From NCBI GenBank assembly GCA_034431435.1, contig DAOUDG010000004.1, positions 1-36,580 of the forward strand: a stretch of DNA of 36,580 nucleotides, read 5' to 3'. The notes beneath the pieces are model-generated. The model searched no databases and was not told the origin of the DNA. It was given only the letters and a program-made list of their open reading frames with translations. The number at the start of each line of letters is the position of its first letter. Within the stretch, counting starts at the first letter, position 1. Of the stretch, positions 23,299-32,160 are shown piece by piece. The stretch comes from JAHCIE01 sp034431435. Lineage in GTDB: Bacteria; Chloroflexota; Anaerolineae; Epilineales; JAHCIE01. A program made the translations under genes and the position numbers.

Positions 23299-24519
23299 TT
23301 ATTCCATCTCCACCCTCACGACACTCACAATATACCTCAGCGCCTCGTCAACGACCGCCGTGTCGGGGTGACGCACGATGATATAGCCATTGCCCTCGTA
23401 GCTGCTCGACGCGGCCTGGCCGCGCTCGGGCAGCCTGGCGTCGGTGATCAGGTGGCCGATCTCCTCGTAGGCCTGGCCGACGCCGTGGACCTCGCGCACC
23501 CGGCCCGGCCCCTGGCCGCGCAGGTAGGCCGCGCCGGCGGCGTACTGGCGCGTCGGCGGCTCGAAGGTGTCGGATACCAGCAGGTTGACCCAGGCGCGCA
23601 CGGCGTCGAAGTCGTTGGCTCGCGACAGCAGGGTGGTGAACTGCGCGCCTGGGGGGCGCACGCCCACCTCCGACACAGCCAGGCTGCCATCGCGGCGGCG
23701 GAACCACTCCATGTGGCACATCCCCGTGGGCATGCCCAGCGCGGCCAGGGCCTGTGCGGCAACCTCGCGGATGTCGTCGTAGAGGGGCGCGTCCACCTCA
23801 CGCGGCACGACAACACGCCACTGAATCCACGGCGTGCGCATCACTTCGAGGGGGGTTGGGTAGTAGTGGCTGACCGAATGCCACAGCACCTCACTGCCAC
23901 GGGTGTAGGCATCGAAGGAGTGCTCTGTGCCCAGGATGAACTCCTCCAGGAGCACGGGGTTGCTCTCGCTGGGCGGCGACGCCTTGAGGGCGTGGGCCAG
24001 GGCCTCCGAGGTGTCGGCGCGGAAGGTCGACGCAGCGCCCGCACCCTCGAGGGGCTTGACGACGAGGGGCAGGCCGATCGCGCCGGCGAATTGCCACGCC
24101 TCACGCTCCTCGACCACGACGCGGTGGTGGGCGATGGGGACGCCGTGGGTGTACAGGATGTACTTCATGCGGCCCTTGTCGCGAAAGTTGAGAGCCGTCT
24201 CGACGGTCATGCCGGGGATGCCGAGCCACTCGCGGGTCTGGGCTACCGGAACCTGCATCTGCTCCTGGCCGCTGAAGATACGGTGGATGGGGCCGTGGCG
24301 GGTCGATAGCTCGTGGGCGGCGTGGGCCAGCTGGCCCGAGTCTATCATGTTGTCGACGCGCCAGTGTCCGGCCAGCTGCTCCTGCAAGTCAGGGCGGAGG
24401 GCCTCGAGCGGATCCTGGCTGACGACACCCAGGGTGACATCCGGCAAGGTCAACGTGGCCTCGATGAAGCGCGTCGCGATAGCGTTGAAGAAGGGCGCGG
24501 CGATGATCACGAAGGGCAT
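23299..24519 (-). CDS. ATP-grasp domain ligase, unknown substrate
   Basis: 406 residues with an ATP-grasp fold: an N-terminal Rossmann-like region (VIIAAPFFNAIATRFIEA), the ATP-binding strands LPLVVKPLEGAGAASTFRA, LLEEFILGTEHSFDAY, and a C-terminal HMEWFRRRDGSLAVSEVGVRPPG with the metal-binding Glu and Arg. This layout is that of the carbamoyl-phosphate-synthase-like or L-amino-acid-ligase group that makes amide bonds. No neighbour hints at the substrate. ATG 24519 has GAGG 5 nt upstream. It is divergent from the gene at 24689 and ends at the 19-bp hairpin. It is distinct from the ATP-grasp-like gene at 3663. Confidence 0.85.
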   Translation of the reverse strand: MPFVIIAAPFFNAIATRFIEATLTLPDVTLGVVSQDPLEALRPDLQEQLAGHWRVDNMIDSGQLAHAAHELSTRHGPIHRIFSGQEQMQVPVAQTREWLGIPGMTVETALNFRDKGRMKYILYTHGVPIAHHRVVVEEREAWQFAGAIGLPLVVKPLEGAGAASTFRADTSEALAHALKASPPSESNPVLLEEFILGTEHSFDAYTRGSEVLWHSVSHYYPTPLEVMRTPWIQWRVVVPREVDAPLYDDIREVAAQALAALGMPTGMCHMEWFRRRDGSLAVSEVGVRPPGAQFTTLLSRANDFDAVRAWVNLLVSDTFEPPTRQYAAGAAYLRGQGPGRVREVHGVGQAYEEIGHLITDARLPERGQAASSSYEGNGYIIVRHPDTAVVDEALRYIVSVVRVEME

Positions 24520-24586
24520 AGGACCTCGCTTGTCATGGGGCGACCGGACATGGGGTGGGGCTAATATTGCTCAACTGGCCCCCCGC

Positions 24587-24592
24587 TGTCAA
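24587..24592 (-). promoter_or_regulatory. -35-like TTGACA for the ATP-grasp ligase
   Basis: A consensus TTGACA on the minus strand, 68 nt before the ATG at 24519. The matching -10 is poor (AATATT at 18-bp or TATTAG at 20-bp spacing), so this is tentative. Confidence 0.3.
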
Positions 24593-24637
24593 ACGCCCCA
24601 GGCGCGCCATGTACTTTCGGCGTTCTGTCGTTCGCGG

Positions 24638-24646
24638 TGCTATACT
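24638..24646 (+). promoter_or_regulatory. Extended -10 promoter
   Basis: TGC followed by TATACT, 42 nt before the ATG at 24689. Confidence 0.5.
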
Positions 24647-24688
24647 TGGGTCGCCGCATGAGCCGCCGCTCAAGGCGAAAGGAGTGTT

Positions 24689-25945
24689 ATGAGCGAGCCT
24701 TTGACACCGGATCGCGTGGCCGCGCTGCTGCCTGCGCTGGGACCACTGGCCGAGGCCACCGCCCAGCGCGGCGCGCTCGATCCGGCCGACCTATCCCTGC
24801 TACAGATGGGGCTTGGCCTCGACGAGCCGTGGGCGGCCGATGAGATGCGTCGCTGGGCCGATATTCTCGGCGCGGCGCGGCAGCCAGGCCGTCAGGACAT
24901 GGCGGCCCGAGCGCTGACGCTGCGGGGTGTGCCCGAGGACGATGCCACGCGCGCCGTGGCTGCGGCCGCCGGCGTAGCCGCTGCGCCCGCCGCCGCCGCC
25001 ACGACGACGACCGGGCTGACACCCGAACCGGCCCCGGCCGCTGAGCCAGCGCCGCCGCCAACCCGCAGCTCTCCGTGGCCGTTGCTGCTGGGCCTGCTGG
25101 GCCTGCTGGTTCTCGTGGCCCTGGGGTCGTGGTGGCTGAGCCGCGCCAACGCCCCAACCAACCAGACCACTACCGCGCCAACCACCACCGCACCAACCAC
25201 TACCGCGCCGACCGCCGCCGCCACGGGCGCGCCGACGCGCGTCGCAGTGGTGGTGCCGCCCACCGCGCCCGCCGCCTATCCGTCCCCGCCGAGCGCGCCG
25301 ACGGCGGCCGCCAAAGTCGCCCCGACGGCGGCGGCCAAAGTCGCGCCGCCGGTCGCGGCAGGGGTTGTTCCCACGGCCAGCGTCCCGCCGACGGTGACGC
25401 GCCTCGCCGCCTCGCCGACGCCCATCCCGCCGACGCGCACGCCCCGACCGCGAGCGACGCTCACGGCCGCGGCGGCCGCCTGCCAGCCGGGCGTGGGCCA
25501 GACCTTCAGGCCGGTCTGGGGCGATCTGGGCCTGCACGCGACGACGGGCTGTCCGACGAGCGCCGAAAAGGCCATCATCACCGCTTACGCACCCTTCGAG
25601 AAGGGTTTCATGATCTGGCGAGCCGACAATCGCCAGACCTACGCCGTCTACGATGACGGAACCTTCGAGGTCTTCGCCGATAGCTGGCAGGAAGGCGACC
25701 CCGAGTACTCTTGCACCGACGCCAACACCCCCAATCGTACGCCGCCCACCCCCCGGCGGGGCATCGGCAAGGTGTGGTGCACGCAGCCCGGCGTGCGCGC
25801 CAAGCTCGGCAACAGCAAAGCCGACGAGAACGGCAACCTGCGGGCGGTGCAAGACTTCGAGCGCGGCGTGGGCTTTGGCATCGGCGAGCGGGACCCGGCG
25901 GTGTTCATCTTGCAGAGTGACACGCGGCGCTGGTCGGCGGGCTAA
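24689..25945 (+). CDS. Single-pass membrane protein with low-complexity stalk and extracellular domain
   Basis: 418 residues. A cytoplasmic helical domain (1-125), one transmembrane helix (about 129-150, LLLGLLGLLVLVALGSWWLS), then a stalk of about 120 residues rich in Thr/Ala/Pro with tandem units (TTTAP x3, TAAAKVAP x2), and a folded C-terminal domain with four Cys. That domain (GLHATTGCPTSAEKAI, GFMIWRADNRQTYAVYDDG, RRGIGKVWCTQPGVRAKLG, VQDFERGVGFG) resembles an uncharacterised exported domain common in Chloroflexota that reads like two LGFP/beta-rich repeats. Role unknown; cell-surface binding is a guess. AAGGAG precedes the ATG. Divergent from the ATP-grasp ligase. Confidence 0.75.
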   Translation: MSEPLTPDRVAALLPALGPLAEATAQRGALDPADLSLLQMGLGLDEPWAADEMRRWADILGAARQPGRQDMAARALTLRGVPEDDATRAVAAAAGVAAAPAAAATTTTGLTPEPAPAAEPAPPPTRSSPWPLLLGLLGLLVLVALGSWWLSRANAPTNQTTTAPTTTAPTTTAPTAAATGAPTRVAVVVPPTAPAAYPSPPSAPTAAAKVAPTAAAKVAPPVAAGVVPTASVPPTVTRLAASPTPIPPTRTPRPRATLTAAAAACQPGVGQTFRPVWGDLGLHATTGCPTSAEKAIITAYAPFEKGFMIWRADNRQTYAVYDDGTFEVFADSWQEGDPEYSCTDANTPNRTPPTPRRGIGKVWCTQPGVRAKLGNSKADENGNLRAVQDFERGVGFGIGERDPAVFILQSDTRRWSAG

Positions 25946-25979
25946 CCACCGACAACGCCGGCGGCCAGGAACATGAGAG

Positions 25980-26030
25980 GTGGCCATCCCGCGCGAGCGT
26001 AGCACAGGGATGCTCGTCGCGGATGGCCAC
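25980..26030. terminator. Large inverted repeat after the membrane protein gene
   Basis: Arms GTGGCCATCC (25980-25989) and GCGGATGGCCAC (ending 26030) pair over 13 bp with one bulge; an inner CGAGC...GCTCG stem extends it. No U-tract, so termination is inferred from position, 34 nt after the stop codon. Confidence 0.45.
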
Positions 26031-26081
26031 AGCCACGATACCCGGCGGGTGTGAACCCTCATGGTCTACCCTCGCCTGTGG

Positions 26082-26090
26082 TGCTATAAT
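26082..26090 (+). promoter_or_regulatory. Extended -10 promoter of the enoyl-CoA hydratase gene
   Basis: TGC followed by a perfect TATAAT, 17 nt before the ATG at 26108, with AGGAG in the short leader. Confidence 0.65.
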
Positions 26091-26107
26091 CCCCGCAGGA
26101 GACCTCC

Positions 26108-26890
26108 ATGACCGACAAGCTGCTGGTAGAGTCCCACGGCGCGGTGCGCCGGTTGATCATCAACCGGCCCCGCCTCCGCAACGCTCTGGACGCCGAAACT
26201 ACTGATGCCCTGCGCGCCGCCCTCCTGGCAGCGGAGGCTGACGAGGCGACCCGCGTCATCATCCTGACGGGAGCGGGCGGGGCGTTCTCGTCGGGGGCCG
26301 ACCTGACGGCCGCCATCGGCGACCTCGACCCCGATAGCATCTTCCGCATCCTCACCGAGCATTACGCTCCCACCTTGCAAACGATTCGCGCCTGCCGCTG
26401 GCCCGTCATCGCCGCCGTCGATGGGGTGGCGGCCGGCATCGGCTGCGACTTCGCCCTGGCCTGTGATGTGCGCCTGGCGTCCGAACGCGCCTCCTTCGCG
26501 GAGTTGTTCATTCGTGTCGGCCTGGTCACCGACGGCGGCGCGTCGTGGCTGCTACCGCGACTGGTCGGCTACGGGCGCGCCCTGGAGATGGCCCTGACCG
26601 GTGAGGCGGTGGACGCCGCCGAGGCGCAACGCATCGGCCTTGCCAACCGGGTGTATCCGACTGAGGAGTTCGAGGCGCGGGTGATGGAATACGCCGAGCG
26701 GTTGGCGCGTCAAGCGCCGCTGGCGTTGGTGCGCATGAAGCGCGCTTTCCTCGCTGCCCAGCAGGGCAGCTACGAGGAGGCTATGGCGCGCGAGGCGGCG
26801 TTCCAGCGGGAGATTCTCGGCAGTGAGGACGGGTTCGAGGGCTTCCGCGCCTTCCTCGAAAAGCGCGCTCCGCAGTGGACAGGTCGCTAG
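26108..26890 (+). CDS. Enoyl-CoA hydratase/isomerase family protein
   Basis: 260 residues of the crotonase superfamily, which hydrates or isomerises enoyl-CoA thioesters in fatty-acid or aromatic-acid breakdown. Hallmarks: RLIINRPRLRNALDAET at the N terminus, the oxyanion-hole AGGAFSSGADLTA and VDGVAAGIGCDFALACD, and the second loop GLVTDGGASWLLPRLVG. The TDGG loop is the PaaG-like form rather than the PGAGGTQR of classic hydratases, so an isomerase or other crotonase activity is possible. The start has AGGAG 8 nt upstream. It is followed 30 nt later by the BTAD regulator, with which it may be cotranscribed. Confidence 0.92.
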   Translation: MTDKLLVESHGAVRRLIINRPRLRNALDAETTDALRAALLAAEADEATRVIILTGAGGAFSSGADLTAAIGDLDPDSIFRILTEHYAPTLQTIRACRWPVIAAVDGVAAGIGCDFALACDVRLASERASFAELFIRVGLVTDGGASWLLPRLVGYGRALEMALTGEAVDAAEAQRIGLANRVYPTEEFEARVMEYAERLARQAPLALVRMKRAFLAAQQGSYEEAMAREAAFQREILGSEDGFEGFRAFLEKRAPQWTGR

Positions 26891-26920
26891 AGCGCTCGCG
26901 ACTGGCAGGGGGGAACGCTC

Positions 26921-29900
26921 GTGGCTGTACTCAGCGTGCGTTTGCTGGGGCCGCCCCACATACGAAGTGGTGACACCGAGCTACGCCTGCCATCGGCGAA
27001 GGCGCAGGCTCTGCTGTATTACCTGGCCGCACAGCCACGTCGCACCTTCTCGCGCTCACACCTCGTCGCGCTGCTGTGGGAGGAGAGCGCCGAGGCTGAG
27101 GGGCGTAACAGCCTCAGCACGGTGCTGACTCGGCTGCGTCACGCCCTGCCTGTGTTCCCTGTCGCCGCCGAGGGTGACACCCTGGTCTGGCGACCGGGCG
27201 ACGCCGCCTGGGTAGATACGGACGCCTTCGCCGCCACAGGCGCAACCCTGGCCGAGCTGAGCGCGGCGGCGGCCCTGTGGCGTGGCCCCTTTCTCGACAG
27301 CTTCGCCGTCCGCGACAGCCTGACCTACGACGAGTGGCTGTCCCAGTCCCGCCAGTATTGGGAGCAGCGTTATCTGGACCTGATGGGCCGCCTGGCGGAC
27401 GCCGCCATCACCGCGCGCGCCTGGCCCCTCGTGCAGCAGGCCGCCCGCCAGGCGCTGACCGTCGATCCTCTTCAGGAGCGCTTCTACCGCGCGCTGATGA
27501 CGGCGCTGTATCAGAGCGGCGACCGGGCCGCCGCTCTGGCCGAGTACGAGGCGTGCGTCCGGCTGCTGGGCCGCGAGTTGGGCGCGGCGCCTGACCGCGA
27601 CACGCGCGCGGTGTTCGAGGCCATCCGCGACGACAGCCTGCCGCGCATCGCGGCCCCCACTCCCCGCCCCCTGACCCTGACCCGCCGCATCGCGCGCGCC
27701 CCCAGCCTGCCCCTGCTCGAACGCCAGCGGGAGATGGACGCCCTGCTCAATCACCTGGCCCAGACCGAGGCGCGGGCGACGAGCGGTGACGCGCCTACAG
27801 GGCGGCTGGTCATCGTGGAAGGCGAGGCCGGTATCGGCAAGTCGCGTCTGCTGGCTGAGGTGACATGGCGCTTGAGCGAGGGTGACCCGCCGGGCTGGAC
27901 CGTGATCGAGGGTCACTGCTACGAGGCGGAGCAGAGCCTGCCCTATCACCCCTTCGTCGACGCCCTCAACCCGGTGGTGGCGGACCTGGGTACGCAGGGG
28001 GTGGGCCTGTCTGACGTGTGGCTGGCCGAGCTGGCGCGGCTCCTGCCCGATCTGGCCGCGCTTCGTCCCGGCCTGGGCCAGTCCTTCGTTATCGACCCGT
28101 CCCAGGACCAGCGCCGCCTGTTCGAGGCGGTGGCCCGCTTTCTGATGGCTCTGCCAGCGCCCTTGCTCTTCATCCTGGACGACCTGCATTGGGCCGACGC
28201 CGGCACGCTGCAACTCCTCAGCTATCTGGTGCGTCACCTGGCCGAGTATCCCATCCAATTCGCCGCGGCCGTGCGCACCGAGGACACCGACGAGGCGTTA
28301 CAGGCAAACCTGTGGCAGCTCGAACGCGAGGGGCGGCTGTCCACCCTCGACCTGGCGCGCCTGTCGCCGGCGGGCACGACAACTCTGCTGCGCCAGATGG
28401 GTCACGCTGACGTGGAGGGCCTGGCGGCGCGGTTGTACCGGGAGACCGAGGGCAACCCGCTATTTACGGTCGAGGTTGTGCGCTCGCTGCAGGAGAGCGG
28501 CGGCCTCCTGCAGGGGCAGGCCGAAGCCCGGCTGACCGTGCCCGCGTCAGTCAGCGCCGTCATCCAGGGTCGGCTGGCTCGCCTCAGCCCGGCCGCCCGC
28601 GAGTTGCTGGTCGCTGCCTCGATCTATCGCCGCGACTTCAGTTTCGAGGGGGCGCGCGCCGTGAGCGGCCAGGAGGAGAATGTCGCCCTGGACGCCCTGG
28701 ATGAGCTACTGGCGGCGCACCTCCTCACGGAAGAGAGCAGCCAGGCGAGTTTGCTGGGCGATGAGATGGGCTATGCCTTCAGTCACGACAAGATCCGCGC
28801 GGTGGTTTACGCCGGGCTGAGTCATGCGCGGGCGACCGCCCTGCACCGCCGCGCAGTGGCCGCCCTCGGCGAGGCGACCGACCCACGGGCCGCTGAACGG
28901 CTCGCCTATCACGCCATCCACGGTCGGTTGTGGGAGGATGGGCTACGCTGGAGCACGCAGGCCGGCATGGGGGCGACCGCCGTCTTCGACTTCGCGACCG
29001 CCGCGTTACTCTACCAGCGTGCGCTGGAATGCCTGGCGCACCTGCCGGCGACGGAGGCGCTGCGTCGCCAAAACGTGGAGTTGCGCTTGATGCTGGCGCG
29101 GGTAGCCTTCTACATCGAGCCGGGCCGCCTGATGGACTGGCTGGCCCCGGCCGAGACCGACGCCCAGACGCTAAAGGACGACCAGCTGCTGTCCTTCGTG
29201 TGGCTGGCCGAGGGTGCGGCGCTGTACATTCAGGGCCGCTTTCGGGAGGCGCGGCCGCGACTGGAGCGACTCATTCCGCTGATGGAACGCGCGGGCGACT
29301 CCCTCCAAATAGCGCGGACAAAGAATGTTCTGGCGCGAACGCTGGCGATGATGGGCGAGTCGGCGGCGGGGCTGGCGCTGCTAGAGGAAGCCGCGGCCCG
29401 CCTGGACATGGTGGGCGCGCATAACGACGCCCTTATCTCGCGGGGCATGATCGGCGCAGAGCGCGCCTTCCTGGGCGACTTCGATGCAGCCCTGGACATT
29501 GCCGAAACCGTCTACGCCGAGAGCCTGCAGCAGGCCGACCCCGGCGCCATCGCCGCCGCTGCCGACTTCGTTCAGGTCGTCCACCACTGCTGGGGGCACT
29601 GGGAGGAGGCGTTGGACTGGGGGCAACGCGCCCTGGAGCCGTCGCAACGAGCGGTCAACCGCGTCTACGAGCGCAACATCTACATCTTCCTCGGTCTGCC
29701 GCGTGCCCACCTGGGCGACATCGAGGGTGGACGCGCCGCCCTGGAGCGAGCCATCGCCCTGGGCGGGGAGTTCCATTCAACGGTCTTCATGGGTCGCGCG
29801 CACGCCTGGCTGGCCGACGTTCTGCTGTTGAGCGGCGACGCTGAAGCCGCCCGGCGCACCGCCGAGATTGGGCTGGACATCGCGGCCGAGGCGGGCGCGC

Positions 29901-30166
29901 GCTACGATCACGGCCTGGCGCGGCGCGCCCTGGGTAAGGCATGGGCTGCCCTGGGCGATCTGGCCGCGGCGGCTACAGAGTTGCGCGGGGCGCTGGGTGA
30001 GTTGCGTGACCTGGGCGCGTTGCCAGCCGTCGGTCGCACCCTGGCCGCTTTGGCCGACGTAGCCACCGCCCAGGGCGACACGTGCGCCGCCGACGCGGCC
30101 CGCAGCGAAGCCCGCGACATCTTCACCCGCCTGCGCATGGACTGGGACCTGAGCCAGATCCCCTGA
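26921..30166 (+). CDS. BTAD-AAA-TPR STAND-type regulator (AfsR/SARP-like)
   Basis: 1081 residues. N-terminal OmpR/SARP-like winged helix (1-93: VRLLGPPHIRSGDTELRLPS, KAQALLYYLAAQP, FSRSHLVALLWEE), bacterial transcriptional activation domain (about 95-235: RQALTVDPLQERFYRALMTA), an AAA/NACHT-like ATPase with Walker A GEAGIGKS (301-308) and Walker B LLFILDDLHWAD (about 412-423), then winged-helix and TPR-like repeats to the end (for example GDIEGGRAALERAIALGG, GDAEAARRTAEIGLDIAA). Such proteins are ATP-dependent transcription activators that sense an unknown signal through the TPRs. GTG 26921 has a GGGGGGAA site upstream. No cognate target genes are obvious. Confidence 0.92.
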   Translation: MAVLSVRLLGPPHIRSGDTELRLPSAKAQALLYYLAAQPRRTFSRSHLVALLWEESAEAEGRNSLSTVLTRLRHALPVFPVAAEGDTLVWRPGDAAWVDTDAFAATGATLAELSAAAALWRGPFLDSFAVRDSLTYDEWLSQSRQYWEQRYLDLMGRLADAAITARAWPLVQQAARQALTVDPLQERFYRALMTALYQSGDRAAALAEYEACVRLLGRELGAAPDRDTRAVFEAIRDDSLPRIAAPTPRPLTLTRRIARAPSLPLLERQREMDALLNHLAQTEARATSGDAPTGRLVIVEGEAGIGKSRLLAEVTWRLSEGDPPGWTVIEGHCYEAEQSLPYHPFVDALNPVVADLGTQGVGLSDVWLAELARLLPDLAALRPGLGQSFVIDPSQDQRRLFEAVARFLMALPAPLLFILDDLHWADAGTLQLLSYLVRHLAEYPIQFAAAVRTEDTDEALQANLWQLEREGRLSTLDLARLSPAGTTTLLRQMGHADVEGLAARLYRETEGNPLFTVEVVRSLQESGGLLQGQAEARLTVPASVSAVIQGRLARLSPAARELLVAASIYRRDFSFEGARAVSGQEENVALDALDELLAAHLLTEESSQASLLGDEMGYAFSHDKIRAVVYAGLSHARATALHRRAVAALGEATDPRAAERLAYHAIHGRLWEDGLRWSTQAGMGATAVFDFATAALLYQRALECLAHLPATEALRRQNVELRLMLARVAFYIEPGRLMDWLAPAETDAQTLKDDQLLSFVWLAEGAALYIQGRFREARPRLERLIPLMERAGDSLQIARTKNVLARTLAMMGESAAGLALLEEAAARLDMVGAHNDALISRGMIGAERAFLGDFDAALDIAETVYAESLQQADPGAIAAAADFVQVVHHCWGHWEEALDWGQRALEPSQRAVNRVYERNIYIFLGLPRAHLGDIEGGRAALERAIALGGEFHSTVFMGRAHAWLADVLLLSGDAEAARRTAEIGLDIAAEAGARYDHGLARRALGKAWAALGDLAAAATELRGALGELRDLGALPAVGRTLAALADVATAQGDTCAADAARSEARDIFTRLRMDWDLSQIP

Positions 30167-30304
30167 TCTCCCGACTGAAGCGCCGCCTGCATCCAATTGC
30201 CCCCCGCCTGCGTCTTCTCCACAGGCAGACCTGTCGCACCGTGTCGTTGGCGATCAGGTTTCGACCCTCGCGCACTTTCCACCATTGGCTACCCTCCTGC
30301 CGCC

Positions 30305-30910
30305 ATGATGCTGCCCCCCCCATACCGCCCCGCCCTGGAAGCGGGGTTGACCTTCATCGAGGAACGCCGTTGGGCGGATGCCGTCGCCGCCCTGGAGCAG
30401 GCGCGGGCAGAGACGCCCTGCCTCGCCGCCACCTATTGGCTGGCCCAGGCGCGCTTCCAGCAGGCGCGGCTGGGGGAGGCCGACTCGCCCCTCGAGCGAC
30501 TCGCCCACTGGCAGCAGGTGGCCGCCGACCTGGCCGACGCGCGTCGCGCCGCGGGCACGCGCGTCGAGGTCGACCTGACGCTACTGACGCTGGAAACCCG
30601 TGTGACCCGCGCCGAGATTCTGGCCGCAGTCACCGCACTGGCGGCGGGAGCCGCTGCGCGCCGGCCTGGTTCGCGGCATGCCCTGGCTGCCCTCGTCCGG
30701 CGCGCGAGCGTCGCCTCTGCTGGCCTGCCGCAGGGTCGCTGGCGCGGCCGCTGGCTGCTGACCGTTGCGCCGCGCCAGCGACGTCATCCTCACTGGGCAC
30801 GCTGCGCTCACCTCGGCGCGAGTGTGTGGCTGGTGGAGGTGGTGATGGTGGTCAGGGGGCGGAGAAGGCGGGTCGGCTATCTGGCCGCGGTGACGGAGGC
30901 GGAGGTGTAG
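30305..30910 (+). CDS. Hypothetical protein, TPR-like N terminus
   Basis: 201 residues from ATG 30305 (a second ATG follows at once). The N-terminal 80 residues look like helical TPR-type repeats (LTFIEERRWADAVAALEQAR, LAATYWLAQARFQQARLGEA). The rest is Arg-rich and shows no known domain. A C8 homopolymer (30314-30321) sits right after the start codons. No ribosome binding site was seen. Its end overlaps the convergent queG gene by 59 nt. It may be read through from the BTAD regulator, whose stop is 138 nt upstream with no terminator between. Confidence 0.5.
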   Translation: MMLPPPYRPALEAGLTFIEERRWADAVAALEQARAETPCLAATYWLAQARFQQARLGEADSPLERLAHWQQVAADLADARRAAGTRVEVDLTLLTLETRVTRAEILAAVTALAAGAAARRPGSRHALAALVRRASVASAGLPQGRWRGRWLLTVAPRQRRHPHWARCAHLGASVWLVEVVMVVRGRRRRVGYLAAVTEAEV

Positions 30911-32096
30911 GGGGCTCCTCCGCCCAGCGCGTGTTGTACGCCAGCGCCAGAGCGATCTCCTCTTGCACCCAGGCGTCGGCCTCGACGGTGGCGCGGCGAG
31001 TAAGGGCTGCCAGCGCGGTGTCGCCGCCCAATCGTCCCAACGCCCAGGCGGCGTGACCGCGCACCAGAAGCGGCTCGCCGTTGAGGGCGTCGATGAGGGC
31101 GGGGACGGCCGTCACGTCACCGCTGTTACCCAGGGCGATGCACACATTGCGACGCAGCCCGGCCCAGGTTGCACGGCGGATGGGGCTGCCCTGGAAGCGG
31201 GCGCGAAAGTCGTCTTCGCTGAGGGCCAGGAGGGGTATCAGGGCGGGGCTGGAGCCGACGGCGGGGCGCGGGCTGAACTCGGCGTGGTTGCTGGGTGTGC
31301 GGCGGCGGTTCACCGGGCACACGTCCTGGCACACGTCACAGCCGAAGATCCAGTTTCCCATCAGCGGGCGCAGGTCGCGCGGGATGGGGCCTTTGTGCTC
31401 GATGGTCAGGTAGGAGATGCAGCGCGCGTTGTCCAGTACGCCGGGCGCGACGAGGGCGCCGGTCGGGCAGGCGGGCAGGCACGCCTCGCACGCGCCGCAG
31501 TGGGTCTTGAGGGGTGGGTCAGGGGGCAGCGCGACGTCTAGCAGCAGCTCGCCCAGCAGCACCCACGAACCGTGCGCGTGGGTGAGGATGTTGGTGTTCT
31601 TGCCGTACCAGCCCAGGCCCGCCCGCTGCGCGACGGCGCGGTCGGTGATGCGGGCCGTGTCGGCCAGGGCGCGCATGTCCACCGGCCGCCCCAGCCGCGC
31701 CTCGACCCAGCGATGCAGGGCGCGTAGCCGCTGACGGAAGACGTTGTGGTAGTCGAGGCCCCAGGCGTAGCGGGCGACGCGCCCGGCCGGCGCGCCGGGC
31801 GCGCTGGCGTCGGTCTCGCCCTCGCACGAATAGTCGATGGCGACGGCGACGATGGACCGCGCGGCGGGCATGAGGTTCTTGGGGTCGCCCGCCACCCGCG
31901 CCCGCTCCAGGTTGAACCACGGCAGGCCGTCCATCAGCCCGGCCTGGATGCGCTCTTCGAGAATGCGCTGCGTGTCGGGGAAGGGCGCGGCGGTTGTGAC
32001 GCGCACCAGATCGAGGCCCAGGCGGCGCGCCTCGGCGAGAAGGTCCGCCTTGAGGCGCAGCGCGTCGATGTCGACCAGGGTCAGGGGTGTATCCAT
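30852..32096 (-). CDS. queG: Epoxyqueuosine reductase with C-terminal HEAT-like extension
   Basis: 414 residues. QueG reduces epoxyqueuosine to queuosine in tRNA, the last step of queuosine synthesis, using cobalamin and two 4Fe-4S clusters. Both cluster motifs are present (CGACEACLPACPTGAL and CDVCQDVCPVN), with the catalytic Asp region ADTARITDRAVAQRAGLGWYG and the PLMGNWIFGCDVC turn. The C-terminal about 100 residues hold HEAT-like repeats (NVCIALGNSGDVTAVPALIDAL, GHAAWALGRLGGDTALAAL split here), as in other bacterial QueG proteins. ATG 32096 lacks a strong ribosome binding site. It lies 64 nt after the MFS gene. queA/queF/tgt are not in the window. Confidence 0.95.
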   Translation of the reverse strand: MDTPLTLVDIDALRLKADLLAEARRLGLDLVRVTTAAPFPDTQRILEERIQAGLMDGLPWFNLERARVAGDPKNLMPAARSIVAVAIDYSCEGETDASAPGAPAGRVARYAWGLDYHNVFRQRLRALHRWVEARLGRPVDMRALADTARITDRAVAQRAGLGWYGKNTNILTHAHGSWVLLGELLLDVALPPDPPLKTHCGACEACLPACPTGALVAPGVLDNARCISYLTIEHKGPIPRDLRPLMGNWIFGCDVCQDVCPVNRRRTPSNHAEFSPRPAVGSSPALIPLLALSEDDFRARFQGSPIRRATWAGLRRNVCIALGNSGDVTAVPALIDALNGEPLLVRGHAAWALGRLGGDTALAALTRRATVEADAWVQEEIALALAYNTRWAEEPPTPPPPSPRPDSRPAFSAP

Positions 32097-32160
32097 ACTT
32101 CACGGAGTGACAGCCGATAGAGTCAGCATGAGGTTTGTGACGACGGCAAGTATATTCCCC

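Noticed and set aside
25141..25450. Thr/Ala/Pro repeats as a possible microsatellite or CRISPR-like array
   Set aside because: They are codon-level repeats inside a stalk region and stay in frame; there are no spacers or uniform repeat units.
24800..26062. 420-codon minus-strand frame opposite the membrane-protein gene
   Set aside because: It is Arg/Gly-rich with no domain; the plus strand has the ribosome binding site, transmembrane helix and cysteine-containing domain.
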